Below are positions 1 through 8,782 of a stretch of DNA of 64,000 nt, in pieces. Position 1 is the stretch's first letter; every line of letters starts with the position of its first letter. The stretch is from positions 5,766,001 to 5,830,000 of the forward strand of contig NZ_CP102509.1 in NCBI RefSeq assembly GCF_024611995.1, given 5' to 3'. Made by a program: the position numbers and the translations under genes. A model generated the notes under the pieces. That model did no database searches, was not told the DNA's origin, and saw nothing but the letters and a program-made list of their open reading frames with translations. This DNA is from Streptomyces sp. NBC_00162 (GTDB taxonomy: Bacteria; Actinomycetota; Actinomycetes; Streptomycetales; Streptomycetaceae).

Positions 1-83
1 GACCAACGGGTTAGCGACCCACTTCGACCAGGGACAACCAGATCTCCTCTCACTTACCTCACCTCTTGAAGGGCAAGGCAGAG

Positions 84-1592
84 ATGGCACGTGTCGCCGC
101 CCGGCTTTCCGAAAACGGAGAGCAGAGCACGCACCCGGTCGACGAGGTGCTCCCCCTCCCCAAGCTCGCGCTGTACGGCTTCCAGCACGTACTCGCGTTC
201 TACGCCGGCGCGGTGATCGTTCCGATCATCGTCGGCAACGCGCTGAAGCTGAGCCCTGAACAGCTGGTCTACCTGATCAACGCGGACCTCTTCACCTGCG
301 GTATCGCCTCGATCATCCAGGCCTGGGGCATCGGCCGGATCGGTGCGCGACTGCCGCTGATCCAGGGCGTGACCTTCACTGCCGTCTCCCCGATGATCGC
401 CATCGGCCTCGGCGCGGGCGGCGGAACCGCCGCGCTGCTGGTCATCTACGGCGCGGTCATCACCGCCGGCATCGCGACCTTCGCCTTCGCATGGCTGCCG
501 GGGAAGGCGTTCCGGACGGTCATGCGGCTCTTCCCGCCCGTCGTCACCGGCACCGTGATCACGGTTCTGGGCATCGTCCTGATCCCGGTCGGCCTCAACG
601 ACGCGGCGGGCGGCCTCGGCAGCCCCGACTTCGGCGACCCGAAGAACTTCGCGTACGCCGGCGGCACGATGCTCTTCATCCTCGTCCTGATGAAGATCGG
701 CAAGCAGTTCCTCTCCAGCATCTCCATCCTGCTCGGCCTGGTGGCCGGCACCGTGGTCGCCTTCCTCCTCGGGGACGCGAAGTTCGGCGACGTGAGCAAG
801 TCCGACTGGGTCGGCGTCACCACGCCCTTCCACTTCGGCGTCCCGAAGTTCGAGTGGTTCCCGATCGTCCTGATGCTGATCGTCATGCTGATCACCATGG
901 TCGAGACGACCGGTGACACGTACGCGGTCGGCGACATCGTCGGCAAGGACGTCGACAGCGAGACCGTGGCCCGCGCCCTGCGCGCCGACGGCGCCGCGAC
1001 CGCCCTCGGCGGTGTCCTCAACTCCTTCCCGTACGTCGCCTTCGCCGAGAACGTCGGCCTGGTGCGGATGACCAAGGTCAAGAGCCGGTTCGTGGTCGTG
1101 GCCGCCGGTGTGTTCATGATCATCCTGGGGCTGCTGCCCAAGGCCGCCGCGATCGTCGCCGCCGTCCCGCACGGAGTCCTCGGCGGCGCCGCGACCGTCA
1201 TGTTCGCCATGGTCGCCCTCGCCGGTATCCAGACCCTGGCCAAGGTGGACCTGAAGGAGGAGAAGAACGCGCTGATCGTGGGCGTCTCCCTCGCCTTCGC
1301 CCTGCTCCCCGCGACCGTCCCGGTCTTCTTCACCAAGCACATGGACGCGGACCTGTCCTCGCTCCTCAACAGTGGTGTCACCCTCGGTGCCACGACCGCC
1401 ATCGTCCTCAACCTGATCTTCAACGGTCTGACCAAGGACGACGCACCGGCCGTCGCCGCGGTCGAGCTGCCCGCCCAGCCGACGGCAGCCCCGGCGGACG
1501 CCGAGAAGGCCGAGAAGGCGGACAAGGCCGAGGAGCCGGTCGAGGCCGAGAAGGCGGTCGAGACGGACGAGGCGCAGACGCCCGCCTCCTGA
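84..1592 (+). CDS. Nucleobase:cation symporter-2 (uracil/xanthine permease family)
   Basis: A 502-residue polytopic inner-membrane protein of the NCS2 (UraA/PbuX) family, which imports uracil, xanthine or uric acid with protons. The N-terminal region carries the family sequence KLALYGFQHVLAFYAGAV, followed by about 12-14 hydrophobic segments. The substrate-site helix region METTGDTYAVG is present at about residues 273-283. The last 45 residues are an Ala/Glu/Lys-rich cytoplasmic tail (AEKAEKADKAEEP) that looks disordered and is probably dispensable. I chose the ATG at 84 because AAGG lies 5 nt upstream; an in-frame TTG at 66 would add six residues. Substrate cannot be decided from sequence alone. 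A strong hairpin follows the gene. Confidence 0.9.
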   Translation: MARVAARLSENGEQSTHPVDEVLPLPKLALYGFQHVLAFYAGAVIVPIIVGNALKLSPEQLVYLINADLFTCGIASIIQAWGIGRIGARLPLIQGVTFTAVSPMIAIGLGAGGGTAALLVIYGAVITAGIATFAFAWLPGKAFRTVMRLFPPVVTGTVITVLGIVLIPVGLNDAAGGLGSPDFGDPKNFAYAGGTMLFILVLMKIGKQFLSSISILLGLVAGTVVAFLLGDAKFGDVSKSDWVGVTTPFHFGVPKFEWFPIVLMLIVMLITMVETTGDTYAVGDIVGKDVDSETVARALRADGAATALGGVLNSFPYVAFAENVGLVRMTKVKSRFVVVAAGVFMIILGLLPKAAAIVAAVPHGVLGGAATVMFAMVALAGIQTLAKVDLKEEKNALIVGVSLAFALLPATVPVFFTKHMDADLSSLLNSGVTLGATTAIVLNLIFNGLTKDDAPAVAAVELPAQPTAAPADAEKAEKADKAEEPVEAEKAVETDEAQTPAS

Positions 1593-1608
1593 TCCTCCCA
1601 AGGGGTGC

Positions 1609-1646
1609 TGGCCCCTCGTCCGGACTCTGGTCCGGGCGGGGGGCCA
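1609..1646 (+). terminator. Intrinsic terminator-like hairpin after the permease gene
   Basis: TGGCCCC at 1609-1615 pairs with GGGGCCA at 1640-1646, and an inner TCCGGA/TCCGG arm extends the stem. It lies 16 bp after the permease stop and just before the recO promoter. There is no U-tract, which is usual for Streptomyces terminators. Confidence 0.6.
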
Positions 1647-1666
1647 TCGCTGTCCGTGGTGCGGGT

Positions 1667-1672
1667 GACAAT
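1667..1672 (+). promoter_or_regulatory. -10-like hexamer for a leaderless recO transcript
   Basis: GACAAT is followed by six bases (GGGCGC) and then the recO ATG. No Shine-Dalgarno sequence is visible. This spacing puts the transcription start at or next to the A of the ATG. The same arrangement is found before dusB at 13953. Inference from spacing only. Confidence 0.4.
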
Positions 1673-1678
1673 GGGCGC

Positions 1679-2425
1679 ATGAGTCTGTTCCGCGACGACG
1701 GCATCGTGCTGCGCACCCAGAAGCTGGGTGAGGCGGACCGCATCATCACGCTGCTGACCCGCGGCCACGGCCGGGTGCGGGCCGTCGCCCGCGGGGTCCG
1801 GCGTACGAAGTCCAAGTTCGGTGCCCGGCTGGAACCTTTCTCCCACGCCGACGTGCAGTTCTTCGCCCGCGGCAGCGAGCTGATCGGGCGCAGCCTGCCG
1901 CTCTGCACCCAGACCGAGATCATCGCCCCGTACGGCAACGGCATCGTCACCGACTACGCCCGCTACACCGCCGGCACCGCCATGCTGGAGACCGCCGAGC
2001 GCTTCACCGAGAACGAGGGCGAGCCCGCCGTACAGCAGTACCTGCTGCTCGTCGGCGCCCTGCGCACGCTCTCGCGCGGCGAGCACGAACCCCACCTCAT
2101 CCTCGACGCGTTCCTGCTGCGCTCCCTCGCCGTCAACGGCTACGCGCCCAGTTTCGAGGACTGTGCGAAGTGCGGGATCCACGGCCCCAACCGGCACTTC
2201 TCCGTCGCCGCGGGCGGGGTGATATGCGGGGACTGCCGGGTGCCCGGCAGCGTCGTACCCTCGTCGGAGGCCATCGCCCTGCTCAGCGCGCTGCTGACGG
2301 GCGACTGGAACCATGCCGACGCGTGCGAGGCGCGTCACGTGCGGGAGGGCAGCGGGCTGGTCTCCGCCTATTTGCACTGGCATCTGGAGCGCGGGCTACG
2401 CTCCCTGCGATACGTCGAGAAATAG
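1679..2425 (+). CDS. recO: DNA repair/recombination mediator RecO
   Basis: A 248-residue protein of usual RecO length. RecO acts with RecF and RecR to load RecA onto SSB-coated single-stranded DNA in gap repair. The N-terminal OB-fold begins [20 protein letters not shown] and continues through [18 protein letters not shown]. The C-terminal half has the zinc-binding cysteines: CAKCG at about residues 161-165 and CGDC at about 183-186. The ATG has no ribosome site but sits 6 nt after a -10-like hexamer, so it is probably leaderless. The stop overlaps the Shine-Dalgarno of uppS, 11 bp before its start, so the two genes form one transcription unit, an order common in actinobacteria. Confidence 0.95.
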   Translation: MSLFRDDGIVLRTQKLGEADRIITLLTRGHGRVRAVARGVRRTKSKFGARLEPFSHADVQFFARGSELIGRSLPLCTQTEIIAPYGNGIVTDYARYTAGTAMLETAERFTENEGEPAVQQYLLLVGALRTLSRGEHEPHLILDAFLLRSLAVNGYAPSFEDCAKCGIHGPNRHFSVAAGGVICGDCRVPGSVVPSSEAIALLSALLTGDWNHADACEARHVREGSGLVSAYLHWHLERGLRSLRYVEK

Positions 2426-2436
2426 GAGCTGGGCAC

Positions 2437-3258
2437 ATGGCACGACGCGGGATTCTGGGACGCTCTCGCCGCGAGTACAAGGTTCCCGAGCCGCACCCGT
2501 CCGGTGAGCGCCCGCCGAAGATCCCCGGCGACCTCGTCCCGAACCACGTCGCGGTCGTCATGGACGGCAACGGCCGCTGGGCCAAGGAGCGCGGCCTGCC
2601 GCGTACCGAGGGTCACAAGGTCGGCGAGGGCGTCGTGCTCGACGTGCTCAAGGGCTGCCTGGAGATGGGCGTCAAGAACCTCTCCCTGTACGCCTTCTCG
2701 ACGGAGAACTGGAAGCGCTCGCCCGACGAGGTCCGCTTCCTGATGAACTTCAACCGCGATGTCATCCGGCGCCGCCGCGACGAGATGAACGAGCTGGGCA
2801 TCCGGATCCGCTGGGTCGGCCGCATGCCGAAGATGTGGAAGTCGGTCGTCCAGGAGCTCCAGGTGGCCCAGGAGCAGACCGTCGACAACGACGCGATGAC
2901 GCTGTACTTCTGCGTGAACTACGGCGGCCGCGCGGAGATCGCGGACGCGGCCCAGGCCATCGCCCGCGATGTGGCGGCCGGCAAGCTGGACCCGTCGAAG
3001 GTCAACGAGAAGACCTTCGCGAAGTACATGTACTACCCGGACATGCCGGACGTGGACCTGTTCCTGCGGCCGAGCGGCGAGCAGCGCACCTCCAACTACC
3101 TGCTCTGGCAGAGCGCGTACGCCGAGATGGTCTTCCAGGACGTGCTGTGGCCGGACTTCGACCGGCGCAACCTCTGGCAGGCCTGCCTGGAGTACGCCCA
3201 GCGCGACCGCCGCTTCGGCGGCGCGGTCCCGAACCAGGCGGAGGGCCCCACCGGCTGA
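2437..3258 (+). CDS. uppS: Isoprenyl transferase (cis-prenyl/undecaprenyl diphosphate synthase)
   Basis: A 273-residue cis-prenyltransferase that condenses isopentenyl diphosphate onto an allylic primer to build the polyprenyl carrier lipid for peptidoglycan and wall glycopolymers. The signature [17 protein letters not shown] at about residues 38-54 contains the catalytic Asp. The later FSTENWKRS segment (diphosphate binding) and the C-terminal [18 protein letters not shown] motif are both intact. The start is the ATG at 2437 with AGGAG at 2424-2428, overlapping the recO stop, so it is cotranscribed with recO. A longer in-frame reading reaches back into recO but has no ribosome site. Streptomyces usually have more than one paralogue of this enzyme, so the exact chain length is uncertain. 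Confidence 0.93.
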   Translation: MARRGILGRSRREYKVPEPHPSGERPPKIPGDLVPNHVAVVMDGNGRWAKERGLPRTEGHKVGEGVVLDVLKGCLEMGVKNLSLYAFSTENWKRSPDEVRFLMNFNRDVIRRRRDEMNELGIRIRWVGRMPKMWKSVVQELQVAQEQTVDNDAMTLYFCVNYGGRAEIADAAQAIARDVAAGKLDPSKVNEKTFAKYMYYPDMPDVDLFLRPSGEQRTSNYLLWQSAYAEMVFQDVLWPDFDRRNLWQACLEYAQRDRRFGGAVPNQAEGPTG

Positions 3259-3295
3259 CGGGCGGCCGCGCGCCCCGGCGATAGGCTCCGCTGTC

Positions 3296-3856
3296 ATGGA
3301 CATGAACGCGGGCACGAATGAGGAGACGGCACGGCAGGACGGGCAGGCCGTCGAGCTCGTCTACCGGACGACCAAGGCGGACCTCGCGCACGCATTGCGA
3401 GTCCGGGACGCGCGCACGGCTCAGGGACGCCGTCGGCGCGGGGTATTGATCTTCGCCGGGACGCTGCTGCTGGGGCTCGGCCTGCTGGCGCTGGTGGACG
3501 GGGAGATCGCGCCGGGGAGACCGGCGGGCTTCCTCGTCGGCGGGGCGGTGCTGTGGGCCTTCGTGCTGTTCGGCCCGCGGCTCCAGGCGCGAGCCTTCGG
3601 CGGGCTGCTGGACAAGGCGGGGGAGGCCCGTACCGTCGTCGACGGGGCCGGGGTCCAGGTGAGCACAGCCGCGTCCCAGACGCGCATCGGCTGGGAGGCG
3701 CAGCCGAGGTACGCGGAGACGGCCGAGGCGTTCGTCATGCTCAGTGACGACAAGGGGGCGGTGGCCATGACGGTCCTGCCCAAGCGGGGCGTCCGGGAAC
3801 CGGCCGACGTCGACCGTCTGCGGGCGCTCCTGGACGCGAACCTGCGTCGGATCTAA
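3296..3856 (+). CDS. YcxB-like membrane protein, two transmembrane segments
   Basis: A 186-residue protein of unknown function. An N-terminal cytoplasmic segment with a basic end (QGRRRR) is followed by two hydrophobic helices: GVLIFAGTLLLGLGLLALV and FLVGGAVLWAFVLFGP. A soluble C-terminal domain has the pattern of YcxB-like proteins (GVQVSTAASQTRIGWE, then VMLSDDKGAVAMTVLPKRGV). The start is the ATG at 3296, 8 nt after a TAGGCT hexamer and without a Shine-Dalgarno. The stop codon is unusual: its TA is the target dinucleotide of the MITE that follows, and the third base belongs to the MITE. Before insertion it would have read TAG at the same place, so the protein is unchanged. Confidence 0.75.
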   Translation: MDMNAGTNEETARQDGQAVELVYRTTKADLAHALRVRDARTAQGRRRRGVLIFAGTLLLGLGLLALVDGEIAPGRPAGFLVGGAVLWAFVLFGPRLQARAFGGLLDKAGEARTVVDGAGVQVSTAASQTRIGWEAQPRYAETAEAFVMLSDDKGAVAMTVLPKRGVREPADVDRLRALLDANLRRI

Positions 3857-4019
3857 GGGCTGTCCCGTAATCCCCGGTGGGTCAGCGCACGGCGTCAGAT
3901 GCGGTGCATCGCAAGGCGGAGGGGCGCCCCCATACTGGGCGTATTCGGGCGTTCCGGCAACGCAGCGAGGTGCCGTAGCTGGCGTCGTGCGCCCGCCGGG
4001 GATTACGGGACAGCCCTTA
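3854..4019 (+). mobile_element. Miniature inverted-repeat transposable element (MITE), IS5-like ends
   Basis: A perfect 25-bp inverted repeat (3853-3877 and 3996-4020, including flanking bases) encloses about 120 bp with no coding capacity. The arms continue as an imperfect palindrome (GCACGGCGTCAG paired with CTGGCGTCGTGC), so the whole element could fold into one long hairpin. The repeat begins AGGGCTGTCCCGTAATCC. I recognise this sequence, and the internal GAATACGCCCAGTATG-type segment on the other strand, as a dispersed Streptomyces repeat. A TA is present on both sides (3854-3855 and 4018-4019), consistent with a TA target duplication, giving a 162-bp element. It sits between two convergent genes and may act as a terminator for both. 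Confidence 0.8.
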
Positions 4020-4081
4020 GGCGCGGCCGTGGCCGGCTCCGGCGCCGCCGGACGGGCCCGGGGCGCGGGCGCCCGTACCGG

Positions 4082-4510
4082 TCAGCCCGCGGCCGCGCAG
4101 TCCGCGCAGGTGCCGAAGATCTCCACCGTGTGGGCCACGTTCACGTAGCCGTGCTCGGCGGCGATGGACTCGGCCCACTTCTCCACGGCCGGGCCCTCCA
4201 CCTCCACCGCCTTGCCGCACTTGCGGCAGACCAGGTGGTGGTGGTGGTCGCCGGTGGAGCAGCGCCGGTAGACGGACTCGCCGTCGCTGGTGCGCAGTAC
4301 GTCGACCTCGCCGGCGTCCGCGAGCGACTGGAGCGTGCGGTAGACGGTGGTCAGGCCCACGGAATCGCCACGGTGCTTGAGCATGTCGTGGAGTTCCTGG
4401 GCACTGCGGAACTCGTCCACCTGGTCCAGCGCCGCCGCCACGGCGGCCCGCTGCCGGGTGGATCGTCCTCGTACTGGCGCGGCATTCGTCTCGCCAGGCG
4501 CAGTCGCCAC
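4082..4510 (-). CDS. zur: Zinc uptake regulator Zur (Fur family)
   Basis: A 142-residue Fur-family repressor that binds operator DNA with zinc and shuts off zinc uptake genes. The N-terminal winged helix includes RGRSTRQRAAVAAALDQVDE and VGLTTVYRTLQSLADAGEVD. The metal-binding dimerisation domain has the HHHHLVC segment, the structural cysteine pairs CRKC and CADC, and the HTVEIFGTC region. It is close to the Streptomyces coelicolor Zur in length and sequence as I remember it. I prefer the GTG at 4510 because a strong Shine-Dalgarno (AGGAGG) lies 5 nt upstream. The ATG at 4540 would add ten residues (MAAGRYEEEP) that lack a ribosome site. It is the last gene of the znuACB-zur operon, so Zur probably autoregulates through the box at 7246. 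Confidence 0.93.
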   Translation of the reverse strand: MATAPGETNAAPVRGRSTRQRAAVAAALDQVDEFRSAQELHDMLKHRGDSVGLTTVYRTLQSLADAGEVDVLRTSDGESVYRRCSTGDHHHHLVCRKCGKAVEVEGPAVEKWAESIAAEHGYVNVAHTVEIFGTCADCAAAG

Positions 4511-4552
4511 CGGTTCCTCCTCGTATCGGCCTGCGGCCATTGTGCCAGTCCG

Positions 4553-5416
4553 CTAGACCTTCACATCGTCCCGAGTGCAGACCTCTTCCGCCGCCACGGC
4601 GGCTCTGGCCCGGCGCCGGGCCAGCGGAGCGGACAGCGCGGTCAGTGCCATGAAGACGGCGATCGCGAGCAGGACGATCATGGCACCCGAGGGTGCGTTG
4701 ACGTAATACGTGGTGGCCGTGCCCGTCAGGGAGACGGCCAGGCTGATCGCGATGGCCAGGCCCAGCGTGGCGGCGAACCCGCGCGTGAGCCGCTGGGCGG
4801 CGGCGACCGGGATCACCATCATGGCGCTGACCAGCAGCAGGCCGACGATGCGCATCGCGACGGTCACGGTGACGGCGGCGGTGACGGCGATCAGCAGGTT
4901 CAGGGCGCGCACCGGCAGCCCCGTGACCTTGGCGAACTCCTCGTCCTGGCAGACGGCGAAGAGCTGCCGGCGCAGGCCGATGGTGACGGCGAGGACGAAG
5001 GCCGCCAGGATCGCCATCGCGGTGACGTCCTCGGACGCGACGGTGGTGATCGAGCCGAACATGGCGCTGAGCAGGTTGGTCGTGGAGCCGCCGCCCACGT
5101 TGATGATCATCACGCCGCCGGCGAGGCCGCCGTAGAAGAGCATGGCGAGGGCGACGTCACCGCTGGTCTTGCCGCGGGAGCGGATCAGCTCCATGCCGAC
5201 GGCGCCGATGACGGCGATCAGGGTGGCCATCCACACCGGGCTGCTGTTGAGCACGAAGCCGAGGGCGACACCGGTCATGGCGACGTGGCCGAGGCCGTCA
5301 CCCATCACGGCCTGGCGGCGCTGGACCAGGTACGTGCCGATGGCGGGCGCGGTGATGCCCACCAGGGCGGCGGCGATCAGCGCCCGCTGCATGAAGGCGT
5401 GGTCGAGGAGGTCCAT
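4553..5416 (-). CDS. znuB: Zinc ABC transporter permease ZnuB
   Basis: A 287-residue membrane permease of the ABC-3 (ZnuB/TroC) family with about eight hydrophobic helices. Family features are the N-terminal HAFMQRALIAAALVGI, the YLVQRRQAVMGDGLGHVAM loop that contacts the ATPase, and the GLLLVSAMMVIPVAAA helix near residues 195-210. It forms the channel through which ZnuA-delivered zinc enters the cell. Its start overlaps the znuC stop (TGATG), so translation is coupled. The gene continues into zur after a gap of about 40 bp. Specificity for zinc over manganese is inferred from the Zur context and the His-rich ZnuA. Confidence 0.92.
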   Translation of the reverse strand: MDLLDHAFMQRALIAAALVGITAPAIGTYLVQRRQAVMGDGLGHVAMTGVALGFVLNSSPVWMATLIAVIGAVGMELIRSRGKTSGDVALAMLFYGGLAGGVMIINVGGGSTTNLLSAMFGSITTVASEDVTAMAILAAFVLAVTIGLRRQLFAVCQDEEFAKVTGLPVRALNLLIAVTAAVTVTVAMRIVGLLLVSAMMVIPVAAAQRLTRGFAATLGLAIAISLAVSLTGTATTYYVNAPSGAMIVLLAIAVFMALTALSAPLARRRARAAVAAEEVCTRDDVKV

Positions 5417-6204
5417 CAGCTCAGCAGTCCCGTCCGCAGAGGCTCGGCGTCGTGCGCCGCGTGGGGGTGTACGTGGTCGTGGCCGGGCAGGGCGTGCTGG
5501 CCCACGGCCTCCGGGGGCGGGCCGTCGTGGACGACGCAGCCGTCACGCAGGACGACGGCCCGGTCGATCAGGGGTTCCAGCGGGCCCAGCTCGTGCAGGA
5601 CGAGCAGGACGGTGGTGCCGACGGCGACCTGCTCGCGCAGGGCGGCCGCGAGGACCTCCTGGTTGGCGAGGTCGACGCCGGCCATGGGCTCGTCCATCAG
5701 CAGCAGCTCCGGCTCGCCGGCGAGTGCCCGGGCTATGAGCACGCGCTGGTGCTGGCCGCCGGAGAGGGCGTTGACCGAGACGTCGGCGTGCCCGTCCATG
5801 TCCACGAGGGCCAGGGCGCGCTCGACGGCGGCCCTGTCGGCCTTGCGCAGGAGGCCGAAGCGGGTGCGGGCCAGCCGGCCGGAGGAGACGACCTCGCGGA
5901 CGGTGGCCGGGACGCCACTGGCGGCCGTGGTGCGCTGCGGGACGTACCCGATGCGCGACCAGTCGCGGAAGCGCTTGAACTCGGTGCCGAAGAGCGACAG
6001 GGAGCCCTCGGTGAGCGGGACCTGGCCGACGACGGCGCGCACGGCGGTGGACTTGCCGGAGCCGTTGGCGCCGAGCAGCGCGACGACCTCACCGCGACGG
6101 ACGGTGAGGTCGATCCCGCGCAGCACGGGGCGCGAACCGAGCGAGGCCGTGGCCCCGCGCAGGGATATGACGGGCTGGTCAGCCTGCCGGGGCATGGACT
6201 GCAT
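5416..6204 (-). CDS. znuC: Zinc ABC transporter ATP-binding protein ZnuC
   Basis: A 262-residue ABC ATPase that powers zinc import through ZnuB. Walker A is GANGSGKST, the signature is ALSGGQHQRV, Walker B is LLLMDEPMAG and the H-loop is VLLVLHELG. The C-terminal tail is rich in His (GQHALPGHDHVHPHAAHD), a possible zinc-sensing or buffering segment. I chose the ATG at 6204 because GGAGG lies 8 nt upstream. An ATG at 6234, directly next to the znuA stop, would add ten residues but lacks a ribosome site. The start lies about 30 bp beyond the znuA stop and the end overlaps znuB, so this is the middle gene of an operon. Confidence 0.93.
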   Translation of the reverse strand: MQSMPRQADQPVISLRGATASLGSRPVLRGIDLTVRRGEVVALLGANGSGKSTAVRAVVGQVPLTEGSLSLFGTEFKRFRDWSRIGYVPQRTTAASGVPATVREVVSSGRLARTRFGLLRKADRAAVERALALVDMDGHADVSVNALSGGQHQRVLIARALAGEPELLLMDEPMAGVDLANQEVLAAALREQVAVGTTVLLVLHELGPLEPLIDRAVVLRDGCVVHDGPPPEAVGQHALPGHDHVHPHAAHDAEPLRTGLLS

Positions 6205-6234
6205 GGCTCGTGCCTCCGTAACTGCTGCTGTCAT

Positions 6235-7224
6235 CTACTTGGCTCCGAGCGCCTTCTGGAGGTTCTTCAGGTTGGACCGCATGACCTCGAAGTAGTCAGC
6301 GCCCTGGGACTTGTCGGTGATTCCCTCGAGCGGGTCGAGGACGTCGGTCTTCAGGCCGGTGTCCCCCGCGAGGCTCTTCGCCGTCTTGTCGCTGGCCAGG
6401 GTCTCGAAGAACACGGTGGAGACATTCTCCTTCTTCGCGACCTCCTGGAGCTCCTTCATCCGGGCGGGGCTGGGCTCGGACTCGGGGTCGACTCCGGAGA
6501 TGCCCTCCTGGTCCAGGCCGTAGCGCTCGGCGAGGTAGCCGAAGGCGGAGTGGGTGGTGATGAAGGTCTTGGTGGCCGTATTGGTCAGGCCGTCCTTGAA
6601 CTCGGTGTCCAGCGCGGTCAGCTTGCCGACGAGGTCGTCGGTGTTCTTCTTGTAGTCCGCGGCGTGGTCGGGGTCGGCCTTCTCCAGGGCCGCGCCGACA
6701 CCCTTGGCGATCTCCGCGTACTTGGCGGGGTCCAGCCAGACGTGCGGGTCCGCGCCGGCCTCGCCCTCGTGGCCGTGGCCGTGGTCGTGGCCCGCCTCGG
6801 CCTCTGCCTCGCCCTCGTGACCGTGGTCGTGGCCGGAGGCCGCGTGGGCCTCGAGCTTGGTGAGGGTGGCGGCGTCGACGATGTTCTTCACGCCGGACTG
6901 GTCAACGGCCTTGTCGACGGCGGGCTGGAGGCTCTTGAGGTAGAGGATCACATCGGCGTCGGCGAGCTGCGCGGTCTGCTTCGGGGTGATCTCCAGGTCG
7001 TGCGGCTCGACACCCGGCTTGGTCAGGGTGTCGACCTGCACGTGGTCCTTGCCGATCTGCTCGGCGAGGAACTGCATCGGATAGAACGACGCCGTCACGC
7101 CGAGCTTGCCGTCCTTGCCGCCGGACGCGCCGGCGGCGGCTCCCGAGCAGGCGGTGAGGGCCGTGGCGCCGAGGGCGACGGCTCCGGCGAGGGCGGTGGC
7201 GGGTATGAGGCGTCGTACGTTCAT
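6235..7224 (-). CDS. znuA: Zinc-binding lipoprotein ZnuA (ABC transporter substrate-binding)
   Basis: A 329-residue extracytoplasmic zinc-binding protein (cluster A-I/TroA family). The signal peptide starts MNVRRLIPATALAG and ends in a lipobox, LTAC, with the lipidated Cys at about residue 26. Expected metal-ligand segments are GVEPHDLEIT, ADPHVWLDPAKYA and FITTHSAFGYLAERYG. A His/Glu-rich loop with many HDHGH repeats spans about residues 127-154, typical of zinc (not manganese) members. I prefer the ATG at 7224: it lies 7 nt after a -10-like GAAAAT, which fits a leaderless mRNA. In-frame starts at 7233, 7239 and 7242 are possible. First gene of the Zur-controlled operon. Confidence 0.92.
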   Translation of the reverse strand: MNVRRLIPATALAGAVALGATALTACSGAAAGASGGKDGKLGVTASFYPMQFLAEQIGKDHVQVDTLTKPGVEPHDLEITPKQTAQLADADVILYLKSLQPAVDKAVDQSGVKNIVDAATLTKLEAHAASGHDHGHEGEAEAEAGHDHGHGHEGEAGADPHVWLDPAKYAEIAKGVGAALEKADPDHAADYKKNTDDLVGKLTALDTEFKDGLTNTATKTFITTHSAFGYLAERYGLDQEGISGVDPESEPSPARMKELQEVAKKENVSTVFFETLASDKTAKSLAGDTGLKTDVLDPLEGITDKSQGADYFEVMRSNLKNLQKALGAK

Positions 7225-7231
7225 GACATCC

Positions 7232-7261
7232 ATTTTCATCAAAAATGGAAACGATTGTCAA
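7232..7261 (-). promoter_or_regulatory. Candidate znuA promoter
   Basis: On the minus strand TTGACA (7261-7256) and GAAAAT (7237-7232) are separated by 18 bp. Transcription would begin close to the preferred znuA ATG at 7224. The Zur box covers most of the -35 and the spacer. This is inference from sequence. Confidence 0.5.
7246..7260 (-). promoter_or_regulatory. Zur box between znuA and glyS
   Basis: TGGAAACGATTGTCA matches 12 of 15 positions of the Streptomyces Zur consensus as I remember it (TGAAAATGATTTTCA). It lies 22 bp upstream of the preferred znuA start and overlaps the candidate -35/spacer, the right place for zinc-dependent repression. It is about 120 bp from the divergent glyS start, so effects on glyS are less likely. 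Confidence 0.7.
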
Positions 7262-7379
7262 AAACCCTGGTGGGAGAGGTGTGGGCGGGCCCGGAGAGGG
7301 GGATCCGATTTGAAAGGGGGGGTGCGGGCGCCGGTAACCTGAGGCATTCGCCGTTCGTCCTCGTAATGAAGAGAGCACC

Positions 7380-8762
7380 GTGGCCGCCGACAAGATCGAC
7401 ACCATCGTCAGCCTGAGCAAGCGCCGTGGCTTCGTTTTCCCGTGCAGTGACATCTACGGCGGCTCCAAGGCCGCCTGGGATTACGGCCCGCTCGGTGTCG
7501 AGCTCAAGGAGAACATCAAGCGCCAGTGGTGGAAGGCGATGGTCACCGGGCGTGAGGACATCGTCGGCCTTGACTCGTCCGTGATCCTGGCCCCCGAGGT
7601 CTGGGTGGCCTCCGGCCACGTTGCGACCTTCTCGGACCCGCTGACCGAGTGCACCTCCTGTCACAAGCGTCACCGCGCGGACCACCTGGAAGAGGCGTAC
7701 GAGGCCAAGCACGGCCGCACGCCCGCCAACGGCCTCGCCGACATCAACTGCCCCAACTGCGGCGTGAAGGGCCAGTTCACCGAGCCCAAGCAGTTCTCCG
7801 GCATGCTGGAGACCCACCTCGGCCCGACCCAGGACAGCGGCTCCAAGGCGTACCTGCGCCCCGAGACCGCCCAGGGCATCTTCACCAACTTCGCCCACGT
7901 GCAGACCACCTCGCGCAAGAAGCCCCCGTTCGGCATCGCGCAGATGGGCAAGTCCTTCCGCAACGAGATCACGCCCGGCAACTTCATCTTCCGCACCCGC
8001 GAGTTCGAGCAGATGGAGATGGAGTTCTTCGTCAAGCCGGGCGAGGACGAGCAGTGGCAGGAGTACTGGATGGCCGAGCGGTGGAACTGGTACCGCGACC
8101 TCGGCATCCGCGAGGAGAACATCCGCTGGTACGACCACCCGAAGGAGAAGCTGTCCCACTACTCGAAGCGCACCGCCGACATCGAGTACCGCTTCAACTT
8201 CGGTGGTAACGAGTTCTCCGAGCTCGAGGGCGTGGCCAACCGCACCGACTTCGACCTCAAGGCCCACTCCGCGGCCTCCGGCCAGGACCTCGTGTACTTC
8301 GACCAGGAGTCCAAGGAGAAGTACACCCCGTACGTCATCGAGCCGGCGGCCGGTGTCAACCGCGCCATGCTCGCCTTCATGCTCGACGCGTACAACGAGG
8401 ACGAGGCCCCCAACGCCAAGGGCGTCATGGAGAAGCGCGCCGTGATGCGCCTCGACCCGCGCCTGGCGCCGGTCAAGGTCGCCGTCCTGCCGCTGTCCCG
8501 CAACGCGCAGCTCTCGCCGAAGGCCAAGGGCCTCGCCGCCGACCTGCGCAAGCACTGGAACATCGAGTTCGACGACGCGGGCGCCATCGGCCGCCGCTAC
8601 CGCCGTCAGGACGAGATCGGCACGCCGTTCTGCGTCACCGTCGACTTCGACACCCTGGACGACAACGCGGTGACCGTGCGCGAGCGCGACACCATGAAGC
8701 AGGAGCGCGTCTCCCTGGACCAGATCCAGAGCTACCTCGGCAGCCGCCTGCTCGGCTGCTAG
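7380..8762 (+). CDS. glyS: Glycine--tRNA ligase (class II, homodimeric type)
   Basis: A 460-residue cytoplasmic enzyme that charges tRNA-Gly. The length and domain order fit the homodimeric bacterial/eukaryotic type. Seen in order: N-terminal [16 protein letters not shown]; zinc-type cysteines CTSCHKRH and [21 protein letters not shown]; motif 2 [20 protein letters not shown]; motif 3 [14 protein letters not shown]; and the anticodon-binding domain from about residue 360 ([16 protein letters not shown]). The start is GTG at 7380 with GAAGAGAG upstream. It is divergent from znuA and ends at a very strong hairpin. Confidence 0.97.
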   Translation: MAADKIDTIVSLSKRRGFVFPCSDIYGGSKAAWDYGPLGVELKENIKRQWWKAMVTGREDIVGLDSSVILAPEVWVASGHVATFSDPLTECTSCHKRHRADHLEEAYEAKHGRTPANGLADINCPNCGVKGQFTEPKQFSGMLETHLGPTQDSGSKAYLRPETAQGIFTNFAHVQTTSRKKPPFGIAQMGKSFRNEITPGNFIFRTREFEQMEMEFFVKPGEDEQWQEYWMAERWNWYRDLGIREENIRWYDHPKEKLSHYSKRTADIEYRFNFGGNEFSELEGVANRTDFDLKAHSAASGQDLVYFDQESKEKYTPYVIEPAAGVNRAMLAFMLDAYNEDEAPNAKGVMEKRAVMRLDPRLAPVKVAVLPLSRNAQLSPKAKGLAADLRKHWNIEFDDAGAIGRRYRRQDEIGTPFCVTVDFDTLDDNAVTVRERDTMKQERVSLDQIQSYLGSRLLGC

Positions 8763-8782
8763 TCCCGAGCTTCCGCTTCGGC

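Noticed and set aside
54..1601. Long open minus-strand frame covering the permease gene
   Set aside because: It is a shadow of the high-GC permease gene: low-complexity Gly/Arg/Asp/Glu content and no ribosome site. Many similar shadow frames elsewhere were dropped for the same reason.
3899..6295. Long plus-strand frame across the MITE and the zur-znu genes
   Set aside because: It is antisense to four clear zinc-regulon genes and its protein is low-complexity.
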